The notes beneath the pieces are model-generated. The model did no database searches. It was not told where the DNA came from and was given only the letters and a program-made list of their open reading frames with translations. A stretch of 45,702 bases of DNA, from contig NZ_JAJQXA010000025.1 of the NCBI RefSeq assembly GCF_021245985.1, positions 1 through 45,702 on the forward strand, read 5' to 3'. Positions 1 to 8,151 of this stretch are shown here, piece after piece. A program made the translations under genes and the position numbers. The first letter of the stretch is position 1; each line of letters starts with the position of its first letter. The stretch is from Flavobacterium soyae. GTDB lineage: Bacteria > Bacteroidota > Bacteroidia > Flavobacteriales > Flavobacteriaceae.

Positions 1-96
1 CCTAAAATCAGCAAGAAATAAAAAATTATCTTGAAAGTGGAATCCGAAAAACCTGAATTAATGTTTTTAGTGGACAATCTTGTTTTTACCAAAAAA

Positions 97-130
97 AAGA
101 AGCTGTCCTTTTGAGACAGCCTCTTTTGCT
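97..130. terminator. Hairpin terminator at window start
   Basis: GCTGTC at 102-107 pairs with GACAGC at 115-120. A-rich sequence precedes the stem and T-rich sequence follows it, so it could end transcription on either strand. It probably closes a gene lying left of the window. From here to the acnB promoter (131-439) I see only A/T-rich sequence and no supportable gene. Confidence 0.6.
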
Positions 131-439
131 TTTTACTTAAAAATCATTAAGATTTCAATTCTGCAAAACGGCTAAAATTGCCCCTTAAAATTGTAACTAT
201 AACGTTATAATTGTTTATTTAGAACTATTCTTTGTGAAAATAGAGGTAAAATCCCACTTACTTTATAACATCTAATTTCGACTTTGTTAAAGAAAAGATT
301 TTAAAATATCAATAATTCATTTTTTTAATACAAAATTGATATTTTGACAAAAACAAGCAGTGAAAATCGTTTTTTAACAATAATAATTTTTGAAAAGGCG
401 ACTTCTATTATATTATTTTTAATTATCGGCTTTAATGCT

Positions 440-447
440 TAAATTTG
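440..447 (+). promoter_or_regulatory. Putative -7 box of the acnB promoter
   Basis: TAAATTTG fits the Bacteroidota -7 consensus TAnnTTTG and lies 27 bases before the acnB ATG, which would give a short leader. No clear -33 TTG is present at the expected distance, so the call rests on the -7 box alone. The last three bases of the box (TTG, 445-447) are in frame with acnB and could be mistaken for a start codon. Confidence 0.45.
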
Positions 448-474
448 CCTCAAAAAAATAAATCTGCCTTAATT

Positions 475-3246
475 ATGAATATTTATAAGGATTATATCCA
501 AGAGATTGAAGAACGTAAAAATCAGGGACTTCACCCAAAACCAATCGATAGTGCTGAATTATTAAGCGAAATTATTGCACAAATTAAAGATTTAGATAAC
601 GAGTATAGAGAAGATTCTCTTAAGTTTTTTATTTACAATACTTTACCAGGAACAACAAGTGCTGCTGGTGAAAAAGCCCAGTTTTTAAAAGAGATTATTC
701 TTGGGCAGACTGTAGTAAAAGAAATTACACCGGCTTTTGCTTTTGAATTATTATCACACATGAAAGGCGGACCTTCTATCGAAGTTTTGCTTGATTTAGC
801 TTTAGGGAATGACACTGCAATTGCAAAAGATGCAGCAAAAGTTCTTAAAACACAGGTTTTTCTTTATGAAGCTGATACAGACCGTTTAGTAGAGGCATTT
901 AAAAATAATAACGCAGTTGCTAAAGAAATTCTTGAAAGTTATGCTCAGGCTGAGTTTTTTACAAAACTGCCAGAAGTAGCTGACGAAATTAAAGTAGTTA
1001 CTTTTATTGCTGGTGAAGGTGATATCTCAACAGATTTACTTTCTCCGGGTAATCAGGCTCACTCACGTTCAGATCGTGAGCTTCATGGTCAATGTATGAT
1101 TACGCCTCAGGCACAGCAAGAAATTAAAGCCTTACAAGCACAACATCCTGATAAAAGTGTAATGTTGATCGCTGAAAAAGGAACTATGGGAGTAGGATCT
1201 TCAAGAATGTCAGGAGTAAACAACGTGGCACTTTGGACAGGAAAACAAGCAAGCCCATATATTCCATTTGTTAATATCGCTCCAATTGTTGGTGGAACAA
1301 ATGGTATTTCTCCAATTTTCCTAACAACTGTAGATGTTACTGGTGGTATTGGTTTAGACCTTAAAAACTGGGTTAAAAAGGTTGATGCAAATGGTAATGT
1401 TGTACGAAACGAAAACGACGAACCAATTTTAGAGCAAACCTATTCTGTTGAAACGGGTACAGTTTTAACAATCAATATTAAAGAGAAAAAACTTTATAAC
1501 GGCGATCAGGAATTAATTGATATTTCTAAGGCGTTTACGCCTCAAAAAATGGAATTCATTAAAGCCGGTGGTTCATACGCAATTGTATTTGGTAAAAAAC
1601 TTCAAACATTAGCGGCGAAAGTTCTAGGTGTTGATGCTCCTCTTGTATTTGCTCCATCAAAAGAAATTTCTCATGCAGGACAAGGACTTACTGCGGTAGA
1701 AAAAATCTTCAACAAAAATGCTGTAGGTATAGCTCCGGGTAAAGTATTACACGCTGGTTCAGATGTTCGTGTAGAAGTTAATATCGTAGGTTCGCAAGAT
1801 ACTACAGGTCTTATGACGGCTCAGGAATTAGAATCTATGGCAGCTACAGTGATTTCACCAATCGTTGACGGTGCATACCAATCAGGTTGTCACACTGCTT
1901 CGGTTTGGGATAAAAAAGCGCAGGCAAACATTCCGAAATTGATGAAATTCATGAACGATTTTGGTTTGATTACAGCTCGTGACCCAAAAGGTGTTTATCA
2001 TTCAATGACAGACGTAATCCATAAAGTGCTTAACGATATTACTATCGACGAGTGGGCTATCATTATTGGTGGTGACTCTCATACAAGAATGTCAAAAGGT
2101 GTTGCTTTTGGTGCTGACTCAGGAACTGTTGCTCTTGCACTTGCTACTGGAGAAGCTTCAATGCCAATTCCTGAATCTGTAAAAGTAACTTTCAAAGGAG
2201 ATATGAAAGGTTATATGGATTTCCGTGATGTGGTTCATGCTACACAAGCGCAGATGCTTCACCAATTTGGTGGAGAGAATGTTTTCCAAGGTAGAATTAT
2301 TGAGGTTCACATTGGAACACTTACTGCTGACCAAGCCTTTACATTTACAGATTGGACTGCAGAGATGAAAGCAAAAGCGTCTATCTGTATTTCTGAAGAT
2401 GATACTTTAATTGAATCATTGGAAATTGCAAAAGGCAGAATCCAGATCATGATCGATAAAGGAATGGATAATGAGAAACGTGTTCTTCAAGGATTAATCA
2501 ATAAAGCAGATAAGAGAATTGCAGAGATTAAATCAGCAGAGAAACCAGCTTTAACTCCAGATGCAAACGCTAAATATTATGCTGAAGTTGTAGTTGATTT
2601 GGATCAAATTTCAGAGCCAATGATTGCTGACCCAGATGTAAATAATGTTGATGTTTCTAAAAGATATACTCACGATACAATCAGACCGCTTTCTTTCTAC
2701 GGAGGTGTGAAAAAAGTAGATCTTGGATTTATTGGATCTTGTATGGTTCACAAAGGAGATATGAAAATCCTTGCTCAAATGTTGAAAAACGTAGAAGCAC
2801 AAAATGGAAAAGTTGAATTTAATGCTCCGCTAGTTGTTGCTCCGCCTACATATAATATTGTAGATGAGCTTAAAGCTGAAGGTGACTGGGAAGTTTTACA
2901 AAAATATTCAGGTTTCGAATTTGATGATAATGCTCCAAAAGGTGCTGCGCGTACTGAATATGAAAATATGTTATACTTAGAGCGTCCGGGATGTAACCTT
3001 TGTATGGGTAATCAGGAAAAAGCAGCAAAAGGTGATACAGTAATGGCAACTTCAACACGTCTTTTCCAAGGAAGAGTTGTAGAAGATTCTGAAGGTAAAA
3101 AAGGAGAATCATTGCTTTCTTCTACGCCAGTTGTAGTTTTATCTACAATTTTAGGCAGAACCCCAACATTAGCTGAATATACAACGGCTGTAGACGGTAT
3201 CAACTTAACTAAGTTTGCGCCTTCTAATAAATCGTTAGTAATGTAA
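475..3246 (+). CDS. acnB: Aconitate hydratase B (bifunctional aconitase 2)
   Basis: Cytosolic [4Fe-4S] enzyme of the TCA cycle that interconverts citrate and isocitrate; AcnB proteins usually also act on 2-methylaconitate. The product is 923 aa when read from ATG 475. The in-frame TTG at 445 is rejected because it sits inside the putative -7 box. The N-terminal part (about 1-160) is the AcnB-specific helical HEAT-like domain, followed by the swivel domain and then the catalytic core, which is the AcnB order and not the AcnA order. Expected cluster ligands are Cys756 (in GSCMVHKG) and Cys840/Cys843 (in GCNLCMGN). The gene is monocistronic, with its own promoter-like box and terminator, and is followed by a second, unrelated-type aconitase. 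Family assignment is firm; use of methylcitrate substrates is family knowledge only. Confidence 0.95.
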   Translation: MNIYKDYIQEIEERKNQGLHPKPIDSAELLSEIIAQIKDLDNEYREDSLKFFIYNTLPGTTSAAGEKAQFLKEIILGQTVVKEITPAFAFELLSHMKGGPSIEVLLDLALGNDTAIAKDAAKVLKTQVFLYEADTDRLVEAFKNNNAVAKEILESYAQAEFFTKLPEVADEIKVVTFIAGEGDISTDLLSPGNQAHSRSDRELHGQCMITPQAQQEIKALQAQHPDKSVMLIAEKGTMGVGSSRMSGVNNVALWTGKQASPYIPFVNIAPIVGGTNGISPIFLTTVDVTGGIGLDLKNWVKKVDANGNVVRNENDEPILEQTYSVETGTVLTINIKEKKLYNGDQELIDISKAFTPQKMEFIKAGGSYAIVFGKKLQTLAAKVLGVDAPLVFAPSKEISHAGQGLTAVEKIFNKNAVGIAPGKVLHAGSDVRVEVNIVGSQDTTGLMTAQELESMAATVISPIVDGAYQSGCHTASVWDKKAQANIPKLMKFMNDFGLITARDPKGVYHSMTDVIHKVLNDITIDEWAIIIGGDSHTRMSKGVAFGADSGTVALALATGEASMPIPESVKVTFKGDMKGYMDFRDVVHATQAQMLHQFGGENVFQGRIIEVHIGTLTADQAFTFTDWTAEMKAKASICISEDDTLIESLEIAKGRIQIMIDKGMDNEKRVLQGLINKADKRIAEIKSAEKPALTPDANAKYYAEVVVDLDQISEPMIADPDVNNVDVSKRYTHDTIRPLSFYGGVKKVDLGFIGSCMVHKGDMKILAQMLKNVEAQNGKVEFNAPLVVAPPTYNIVDELKAEGDWEVLQKYSGFEFDDNAPKGAARTEYENMLYLERPGCNLCMGNQEKAAKGDTVMATSTRLFQGRVVEDSEGKKGESLLSSTPVVVLSTILGRTPTLAEYTTAVDGINLTKFAPSNKSLVM

Positions 3247-3270
3247 TCTTACGATTATTAATATTTCAAA

Positions 3271-3300
3271 AGCCCGGGTGATAAACTCGGGCTTTTTCTT
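3271..3300 (+). terminator. Intrinsic terminator of acnB
   Basis: A 9-bp stem with one G-U pair (AGCCCGGGT at 3271-3279 with ACTCGGGCT at 3285-3293), a 5-base loop and a following T-tract. It separates acnB from acnA, so the two aconitases are probably transcribed separately. Confidence 0.8.
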
Positions 3301-3367
3301 TTCTGACTCTTCTATTTTTTGTAACTTGTCATGTTCTAAATAAAAAAAACAAAAACAATTATAACTT

Positions 3368-5632
3368 ATGGCTTTTGATATTGAAATGATAAAAAAAGTG
3401 TATGAGAACATGCCGGATCGTGTTGATAAAGCACGCGAGATTGTTGGTCGTCCACTTACTTTAACGGAGAAAATTTTGTATAATCACCTTTGGGATGGAA
3501 ATCCAGCGAAGGCATTTGGAAGAGGAGTAGATTATGTTGATTTTGCGCCAGATCGTGTAGCATGTCAGGATGCAACTGCTCAAATGGCATTATTACAATT
3601 TATGCATGCTGGAAAATCTAAAGTAGCAGTACCTACAACGGTTCACTGCGATCACTTGATTCAGGCTAAAGTAGACGCTGCAACAGATTTAGCGAGAGCA
3701 AAAACACAAAGTAATGAAGTTTTCGATTTCTTATCGTCAGTTTCTAATAAATACGGAATTGGTTTCTGGAAACCGGGAGCCGGAATCATTCACCAGGTAG
3801 TACTTGAAAATTATGCTTTCCCGGGAGGAATGATGATTGGAACCGACTCTCATACTGTAAATGCAGGTGGTTTAGGTATGGTAGCCATTGGTGTAGGTGG
3901 AGCCGATGCTGTAGACGTTATGTCGGGTATGGCTTGGGAACTTAAATTTCCTAAACTAATTGGAGTTAAATTAACTGGTAAATTATCAGGATGGACAGCT
4001 CCAAAAGATGTAATTCTTAAAGTTGCCGGTATCCTTACTGTAAAAGGAGGAACTGGTGCAATCGTTGAATATTTTGGAGAAGGTGCAACTTCTATGTCAT
4101 GTACTGGTAAAGGCACTATTTGTAACATGGGAGCAGAAATCGGAGCTACAACTTCGACTTTTGGCTATGATGCTTCAATGGGGCGTTATCTGCGTTCTAC
4201 AAACAGAGCAGATGTTGCTGATACTGCTGATAAAATCGCTCCATATTTAACCGGAGATCCAGAGGTTTATGCAAACCCGGAAAAATATTTTGATCAGGTT
4301 ATCGAAATCAATTTATCTCAATTAGAACCACACTTAAACGGTCCTTTTACTCCAGATTTAGCTACTCCAATTTCTAAAATGAAAGAAGAAGCAGTCAAAA
4401 ATAACTGGCCGTTACAAATTCAGGTTGGTTTAATAGGTTCTTGTACAAACTCTTCTTATGAAGATATTTCCCGTGCAGCTTCATTGGCAAGACAAGTTGC
4501 AGATAAAAATTTAAAAACAAAAGCTGAGTTTACCATTACCCCGGGTTCTGAAGTAGTTCGTTCTACAATCGAAAGAGACGGGTTTATTGATACATTCCAT
4601 AAAATTGGAGCAACTGTTTTTGCTAACGCCTGCGGACCATGTATTGGTATGTGGGATAGAGAAGGAGCAGAAAAAGAAGAAAGAAATACTATCGTTCACT
4701 CTTTTAACCGTAACTTCTCAAAACGTGCAGACGGTAACCCTAATACATTGGCTTTTGTAGGTTCTCCAGAATTAGTAACTGCAATGGCTATTGCCGGAGA
4801 TTTAGGCTTCAACCCATTAACAGATAAATTAATTAACGAAGACGGTGAAGAAGTAATGCTTGACGCTCCAACAGGAGACGAGCTGCCTTCTAAAGGTTTC
4901 TATGCCGAAGATCCAGGATTTCAGGCTCCGGCGGCAGATGGTTCAGGCGTTCAGGTTGTAGTAAATCCTGCATCAGAACGTTTGCAATTATTGGCTCCGT
5001 TTGATGCCTGGGATGGTAAAAACATCACAGGTGCTAAATTGTTAATCAAAGCCTTCGGAAAATGTACTACTGACCACATTTCTATGGCCGGGCCATGGTT
5101 ACGTTTTCGCGGACATTTAGATAATATTTCTAACAATATGTTAATTGGAGCTGTAAATGCTTACAACCAAAAAACAAACTCGGTAAAAAATCAATTAACA
5201 GGAGAATACGATGCAGTTCCTGCTGTTGCACGTGCATACAAAGCAGCTGGAGTTCCATCTATCGTTGTGGGAGACCATAACTATGGTGAAGGTTCATCTC
5301 GTGAGCATGCTGCAATGGAGCCTCGTTTCTTAGGAGTTAAAGCAGTATTGGTAAAATCTTTTGCCCGTATTCACGAAACAAACCTTAAAAAACAAGGTCT
5401 TTTAGGATTGACTTTCGCAAATGAAGCAGATTATGATAAAATTCAGGAAGATGATACTATTAACTTTACTGATTTAACTGAGTTTGCTCCGGGAAAACCA
5501 TTAACATTAGAGTTCGTTCACGCAGATGGTACAAAAGATATTATCTTGGCAAACCATACCTATAACGAAGGACAAATTGGATGGTTTGTTGCGGGTTCTG
5601 CATTAAACTTAATTGCAGCTGGAAAAGCTTAA
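3368..5632 (+). CDS. acnA: Aconitate hydratase A, mitochondrial type
   Basis: Second aconitase (754 aa), a [4Fe-4S] dehydratase for citrate/isocitrate in the TCA cycle. Length and organisation match the mitochondrial-type aconitase: catalytic domains 1-3 first and the swivel domain C-terminal (about 540-754), the reverse of AcnB. Cluster ligands are Cys359 (in GSCTNSSYED) and Cys422/Cys425 (in ACGPCIGMW). GDHNYGEGSSREHAA is the swivel-domain substrate-binding loop. The ATG at 3368 is the natural start, with no Shine-Dalgarno, as is usual in this phylum. acnB lies 121 bases upstream behind a terminator. Carrying both classes may let one stay stable while the other responds to iron or oxidative stress, which is an inference from other bacteria. 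Confidence 0.95.
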   Translation: MAFDIEMIKKVYENMPDRVDKAREIVGRPLTLTEKILYNHLWDGNPAKAFGRGVDYVDFAPDRVACQDATAQMALLQFMHAGKSKVAVPTTVHCDHLIQAKVDAATDLARAKTQSNEVFDFLSSVSNKYGIGFWKPGAGIIHQVVLENYAFPGGMMIGTDSHTVNAGGLGMVAIGVGGADAVDVMSGMAWELKFPKLIGVKLTGKLSGWTAPKDVILKVAGILTVKGGTGAIVEYFGEGATSMSCTGKGTICNMGAEIGATTSTFGYDASMGRYLRSTNRADVADTADKIAPYLTGDPEVYANPEKYFDQVIEINLSQLEPHLNGPFTPDLATPISKMKEEAVKNNWPLQIQVGLIGSCTNSSYEDISRAASLARQVADKNLKTKAEFTITPGSEVVRSTIERDGFIDTFHKIGATVFANACGPCIGMWDREGAEKEERNTIVHSFNRNFSKRADGNPNTLAFVGSPELVTAMAIAGDLGFNPLTDKLINEDGEEVMLDAPTGDELPSKGFYAEDPGFQAPAADGSGVQVVVNPASERLQLLAPFDAWDGKNITGAKLLIKAFGKCTTDHISMAGPWLRFRGHLDNISNNMLIGAVNAYNQKTNSVKNQLTGEYDAVPAVARAYKAAGVPSIVVGDHNYGEGSSREHAAMEPRFLGVKAVLVKSFARIHETNLKKQGLLGLTFANEADYDKIQEDDTINFTDLTEFAPGKPLTLEFVHADGTKDIILANHTYNEGQIGWFVAGSALNLIAAGKA

Positions 5633-5654
5633 TCTTAAAATTTATTACATACCA

Positions 5655-5686
5655 AAAACGCTCTGTGAAAACAGGGCGTTTTATTT
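5655..5686 (+). terminator. Intrinsic terminator of acnA
   Basis: AAAACGCTCTGT (5655-5666) pairs with ACAGGGCGTTTT (5671-5682), with one G-U pair, over a GAAA loop and before a T-rich run. It lies 23 bases after the acnA stop. Confidence 0.8.
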
Positions 5687-5697
5687 GTATTATTAAA

Positions 5698-5820
5698 GGT
5701 TTTCCATTATTTCCTCCAATTAAAAATATTTTATCATCAATCAGGATTCCATTTTACTACTTTGGCAGCCGCCATATTTGAAAACTTATACCCGGTAATA
5801 TCGTAAATGAATTTTTATCC
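5698..5820 (-). pseudogene. Remnant of a Kelch-repeat coding sequence
   Basis: The minus strand encodes ILIDDKIFLIGGNNGKP in one frame and AKVVKWNPD in a neighbouring frame, a Kelch-blade pattern broken by a frameshift. IFLIGGNNGK closely matches IYIIGGNNGK in the larger decayed Kelch gene at 6923-7974. No start or usable reading frame remains. It may be a detached 3' piece or a partial duplicate of that gene. Short and degenerate, so only moderately supported. Confidence 0.35.
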
Positions 5821-5825
5821 TTCAT

Positions 5826-6242
5826 TTACCGTTCTGCATGAAGTCCTGTTTTATTCCCTTCAGAATCAATGATTATGGCAATAAACCCAGCTGGAATTTG
5901 TGTTTTAGGTACAATGATTTTTCCTCCGTTCTGTTCTACTTTGTCAAGAACTATTTGAATTTCAGGATAAGCATTTATGTATACTAATGATCCTTTGTCA
6001 GAGGGATGATTAGTATCTGATTTTGTTAAAACTCCTGTTATTCGTCCTGATGTTGCCTGAATAATTTTTGGGTCATAAGGAAAAAATGTCAGTTCTTCAT
6101 TAGTTTCAGGAAATAGACGAGTAGTCATTTCAATGTCTAATATGGTTTCATAAAATTTTTTAGCTCTTTCTGTGTCTATTACAGGAATTTCAAACCAAGT
6201 TAAAACATTGGTTTGTTCATCAATCTTTTTCAGCTTTTTCAT
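5826..6242 (-). CDS. VOC-family (glyoxalase-like) protein
   Basis: 138-aa cytosolic protein of the vicinal-oxygen-chelate superfamily. The N-terminal part (VLTWFEIPVIDTERAKKFYE) is the usual first beta-alpha-beta module, and GKIIVPKTQIPAGFIAIIIDSEGNKTGLH is the second-half signature of the YyaH/CFP32-like subgroup. Substrate is unknown. I chose the ATG at 6242 (MKKLKKIDE); a longer frame to 6305 adds a leader with no family similarity. It follows the Crp/Fnr gene by 67 bases on the same strand, so the two are probably co-transcribed. This subgroup lacks a predictable reaction, so no function is assigned. Confidence 0.8.
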   Translation of the reverse strand: MKKLKKIDEQTNVLTWFEIPVIDTERAKKFYETILDIEMTTRLFPETNEELTFFPYDPKIIQATSGRITGVLTKSDTNHPSDKGSLVYINAYPEIQIVLDKVEQNGGKIIVPKTQIPAGFIAIIIDSEGNKTGLHAER

Positions 6243-6309
6243 AATGTAATTAATTTTTAACAAAAATGAAAAATGAAATTTGAATAGACCTGTGACAAAC
6301 GTCACATAA

Positions 6310-6882
6310 TTACGACAGGGTTCTGCGCTTTCTAATTCGACTTAATGTTTCTCTTGAAACTCCAAGAAATGAGGCCAATTGTGAAAGTGGAACTCTTTGC
6401 AAGATTTCAGGGTGCATGGTTTCTAAATATTGCAACCGTTCCTGTGCTGAATAAAGTTTGAACAAAACAGAGAATTCTTCTTGTTTAGAGGCAAATAGGC
6501 GAATACAATTACGCCCCAAAGTTTCTATTTCTATTGCTTGTTTTGCTGCTTGAAATAATCTATCCTTGTCAAAAATTATGGCAGTTAATGGTTCGCAGGC
6601 TGCAATGTTAAATTCGGTTTTCTGTCCGCTGCCAAAACTGCTGATATTTGTAGCAATTTCATTTTCAAAGAAAAATCCTGTGTTCTTAACAATACCATCT
6701 ATTTCGTAATAGCTTTTGCAATACCCATTGTCAATATAAAATAATGAATTACAAACTTGTCCTTGTTTTAGTAGAAATTCATTTTTCTTAAATGCTCGTT
6801 TCTCCAATGCAGGCTGCAGCAATTCCCAGTTTTCATCAGAAAAATTTGTCAGCGTACGGATATATTTTAAAAGATTGTTCAT
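6310..6882 (-). CDS. Crp/Fnr-family transcriptional regulator
   Basis: 190-aa cytosolic regulator. Residues about 1-115 form a cyclic-nucleotide-binding-type beta barrel (KNEFLLKQGQVCNSLFYIDNGYCKSYY). The C-terminal winged-helix ends in VPLSQLASFLGVSRETLSRIRK, a recognition-helix motif typical of the family. There is no Fnr-like cysteine cluster, and the cAMP-contact arginine motif is not evident, so the ligand is unknown. The gene heads a likely two-gene unit with the VOC gene downstream. The upstream spacer (6883-6922) abuts the end of the Kelch pseudogene. Confidence 0.85.
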   Translation of the reverse strand: MNNLLKYIRTLTNFSDENWELLQPALEKRAFKKNEFLLKQGQVCNSLFYIDNGYCKSYYEIDGIVKNTGFFFENEIATNISSFGSGQKTEFNIAACEPLTAIIFDKDRLFQAAKQAIEIETLGRNCIRLFASKQEEFSVLFKLYSAQERLQYLETMHPEILQRVPLSQLASFLGVSRETLSRIRKRRTLS

Positions 6883-6922
6883 TGTTTATACGGATTTCTG
6901 TAAAATTCAGGCTAGCGTTTCA

Positions 6923-7974
6923 TCAGGCTGCAGATGATAAAACATCATCCAAATCTAAATCGTTAGGTTTTAGTTCAAATTTAGTGATTGATTTTTTGAT
7001 AGCAACCGTAAGCTTTATTTTTTCTAGTAATACCTTATGAAAGCAAAATTTGCTCTATGTTATTAAAGGCAGTAAGTTTGTTAATTAGTTTTAACCAAAT
7101 CTGATTCTGGAGATAAAGTTTTAATACGATTTGGTATTGTATTTTCAAATTCCTCAATGGAAATGCTATAGGTTTTATCAGATGGCATCTTAGAATAATC
7201 ATTATAAGTATAACCGCCAATAATGTACAATTTATTATTGTAGAAATGCATCGCACCAAATTTTAAAGGAAGATCAACTAAATATTCTTTTAAGATTTTT
7301 AATTTTATATCATATGCATACATTTTTTGATCTTCAAAAAAACAGATGATATTATCATGATAAGTAATGGCAGGTCTTTCCAAAACCGAAAAAAGGCAGC
7401 CTTCTGTCTGCCATTTTCGGTAATTAAATCGAAAGTCTCAATTTCAGATAAAAGCTTTCCGTTATTTCCTCCAATTATATAAATTTTGCCATCTTTAGAA
7501 ATGACCCAAAAGAGAAAATAGGGTTTTTGAGTGGAGCTAATAACTCATAACTTAATTTTGATTTTAGCTTAACTCATGATTAGCTTTAATTGTTAATTCA
7601 GATAAATCTTCTGTCTTTTGTTTTAAAATAACTTTGAAATTTACTTTTTTAAGTTCATTTACGGTGATTTTTGTTGTCTTGTAACTAATGTGAGAGAATT
7701 GTAGGGTGTCATTTTCATGGAAATTAATTTCGGATTTTAAACTAAACTGCCCTTTATTATTAGTTAAAGCGGTTATATTTTTAGATAAATAAAAAATATT
7801 TACATCTTGAACAGGTTGATTATTGGCAGAATCAACAATTCCTTTTAACTCTTGCGCAATTGAAAATATCGGAAATAAAAGAAAAATGAAAAGTAGTTTT
7901 CTTACAAGTTTTAAGGCTAAGTTATTTTTAGTTTTTATGAATTTTATGATTATTCTTAAAAAACTGCGGTTCAA
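6923..7974 (-). pseudogene. Decayed Kelch-repeat protein with CarboxypepD_reg-like N-terminus
   Basis: A once-continuous minus-strand gene now split by frame changes. 7974-7570 encodes a hydrophobic secretion signal (KLLFIFLLFPIFSIAQE) and a carboxypeptidase regulatory-like domain (GIVDSANNQPVQDVNIFYLS). Shifting frame near 7565 gives KLSYELLAPLKNPIFSFGSF; a second shift near 7500 gives SKDGKIYIIGGNNGKLLSE. A third, near 7417 in a short A run, gives KWQTEGCLFSVLERPAITYHD and the Kelch motif AMHFYNNKLYIIGGYT. Further shifts near 7080 and 7036 lead to an end at TGA 6923-6925. At least four disruptions make a functional product unlikely. An intact version would be a secreted beta-propeller protein. 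A run of sequencing errors is an alternative, but less likely given the number of sites. Confidence 0.7.
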
Positions 7975-8151
7975 AAAGTTGGCTCAATTTTTATGCCGAG
8001 CTTGTTAATTTGAAGTAAATTAGTTGTTAAAAAAGGTTTGTTTTTTAGTTTAAAGAGTTAAATTCGCCTTTTTAGGTAATATATTAGCGCTCTTTTGAGT
8101 TTAAAATATTGTCTAAACTTAAAAAGGGTTAATAAACTTTAATAGGTAAAC

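Noticed and set aside
445..474. TTG start extending acnB by ten codons
   Set aside because: The TTG is part of the TAAATTTG -7-like box, and the ATG at 475 gives the usual AcnB N-terminus.
7035..7259. Separate 74-aa ORF on the minus strand
   Set aside because: It is a frame of the decayed Kelch gene: its 3' end continues the Kelch reading after a frameshift, while its first part is a shadow of the Kelch motif in another frame.
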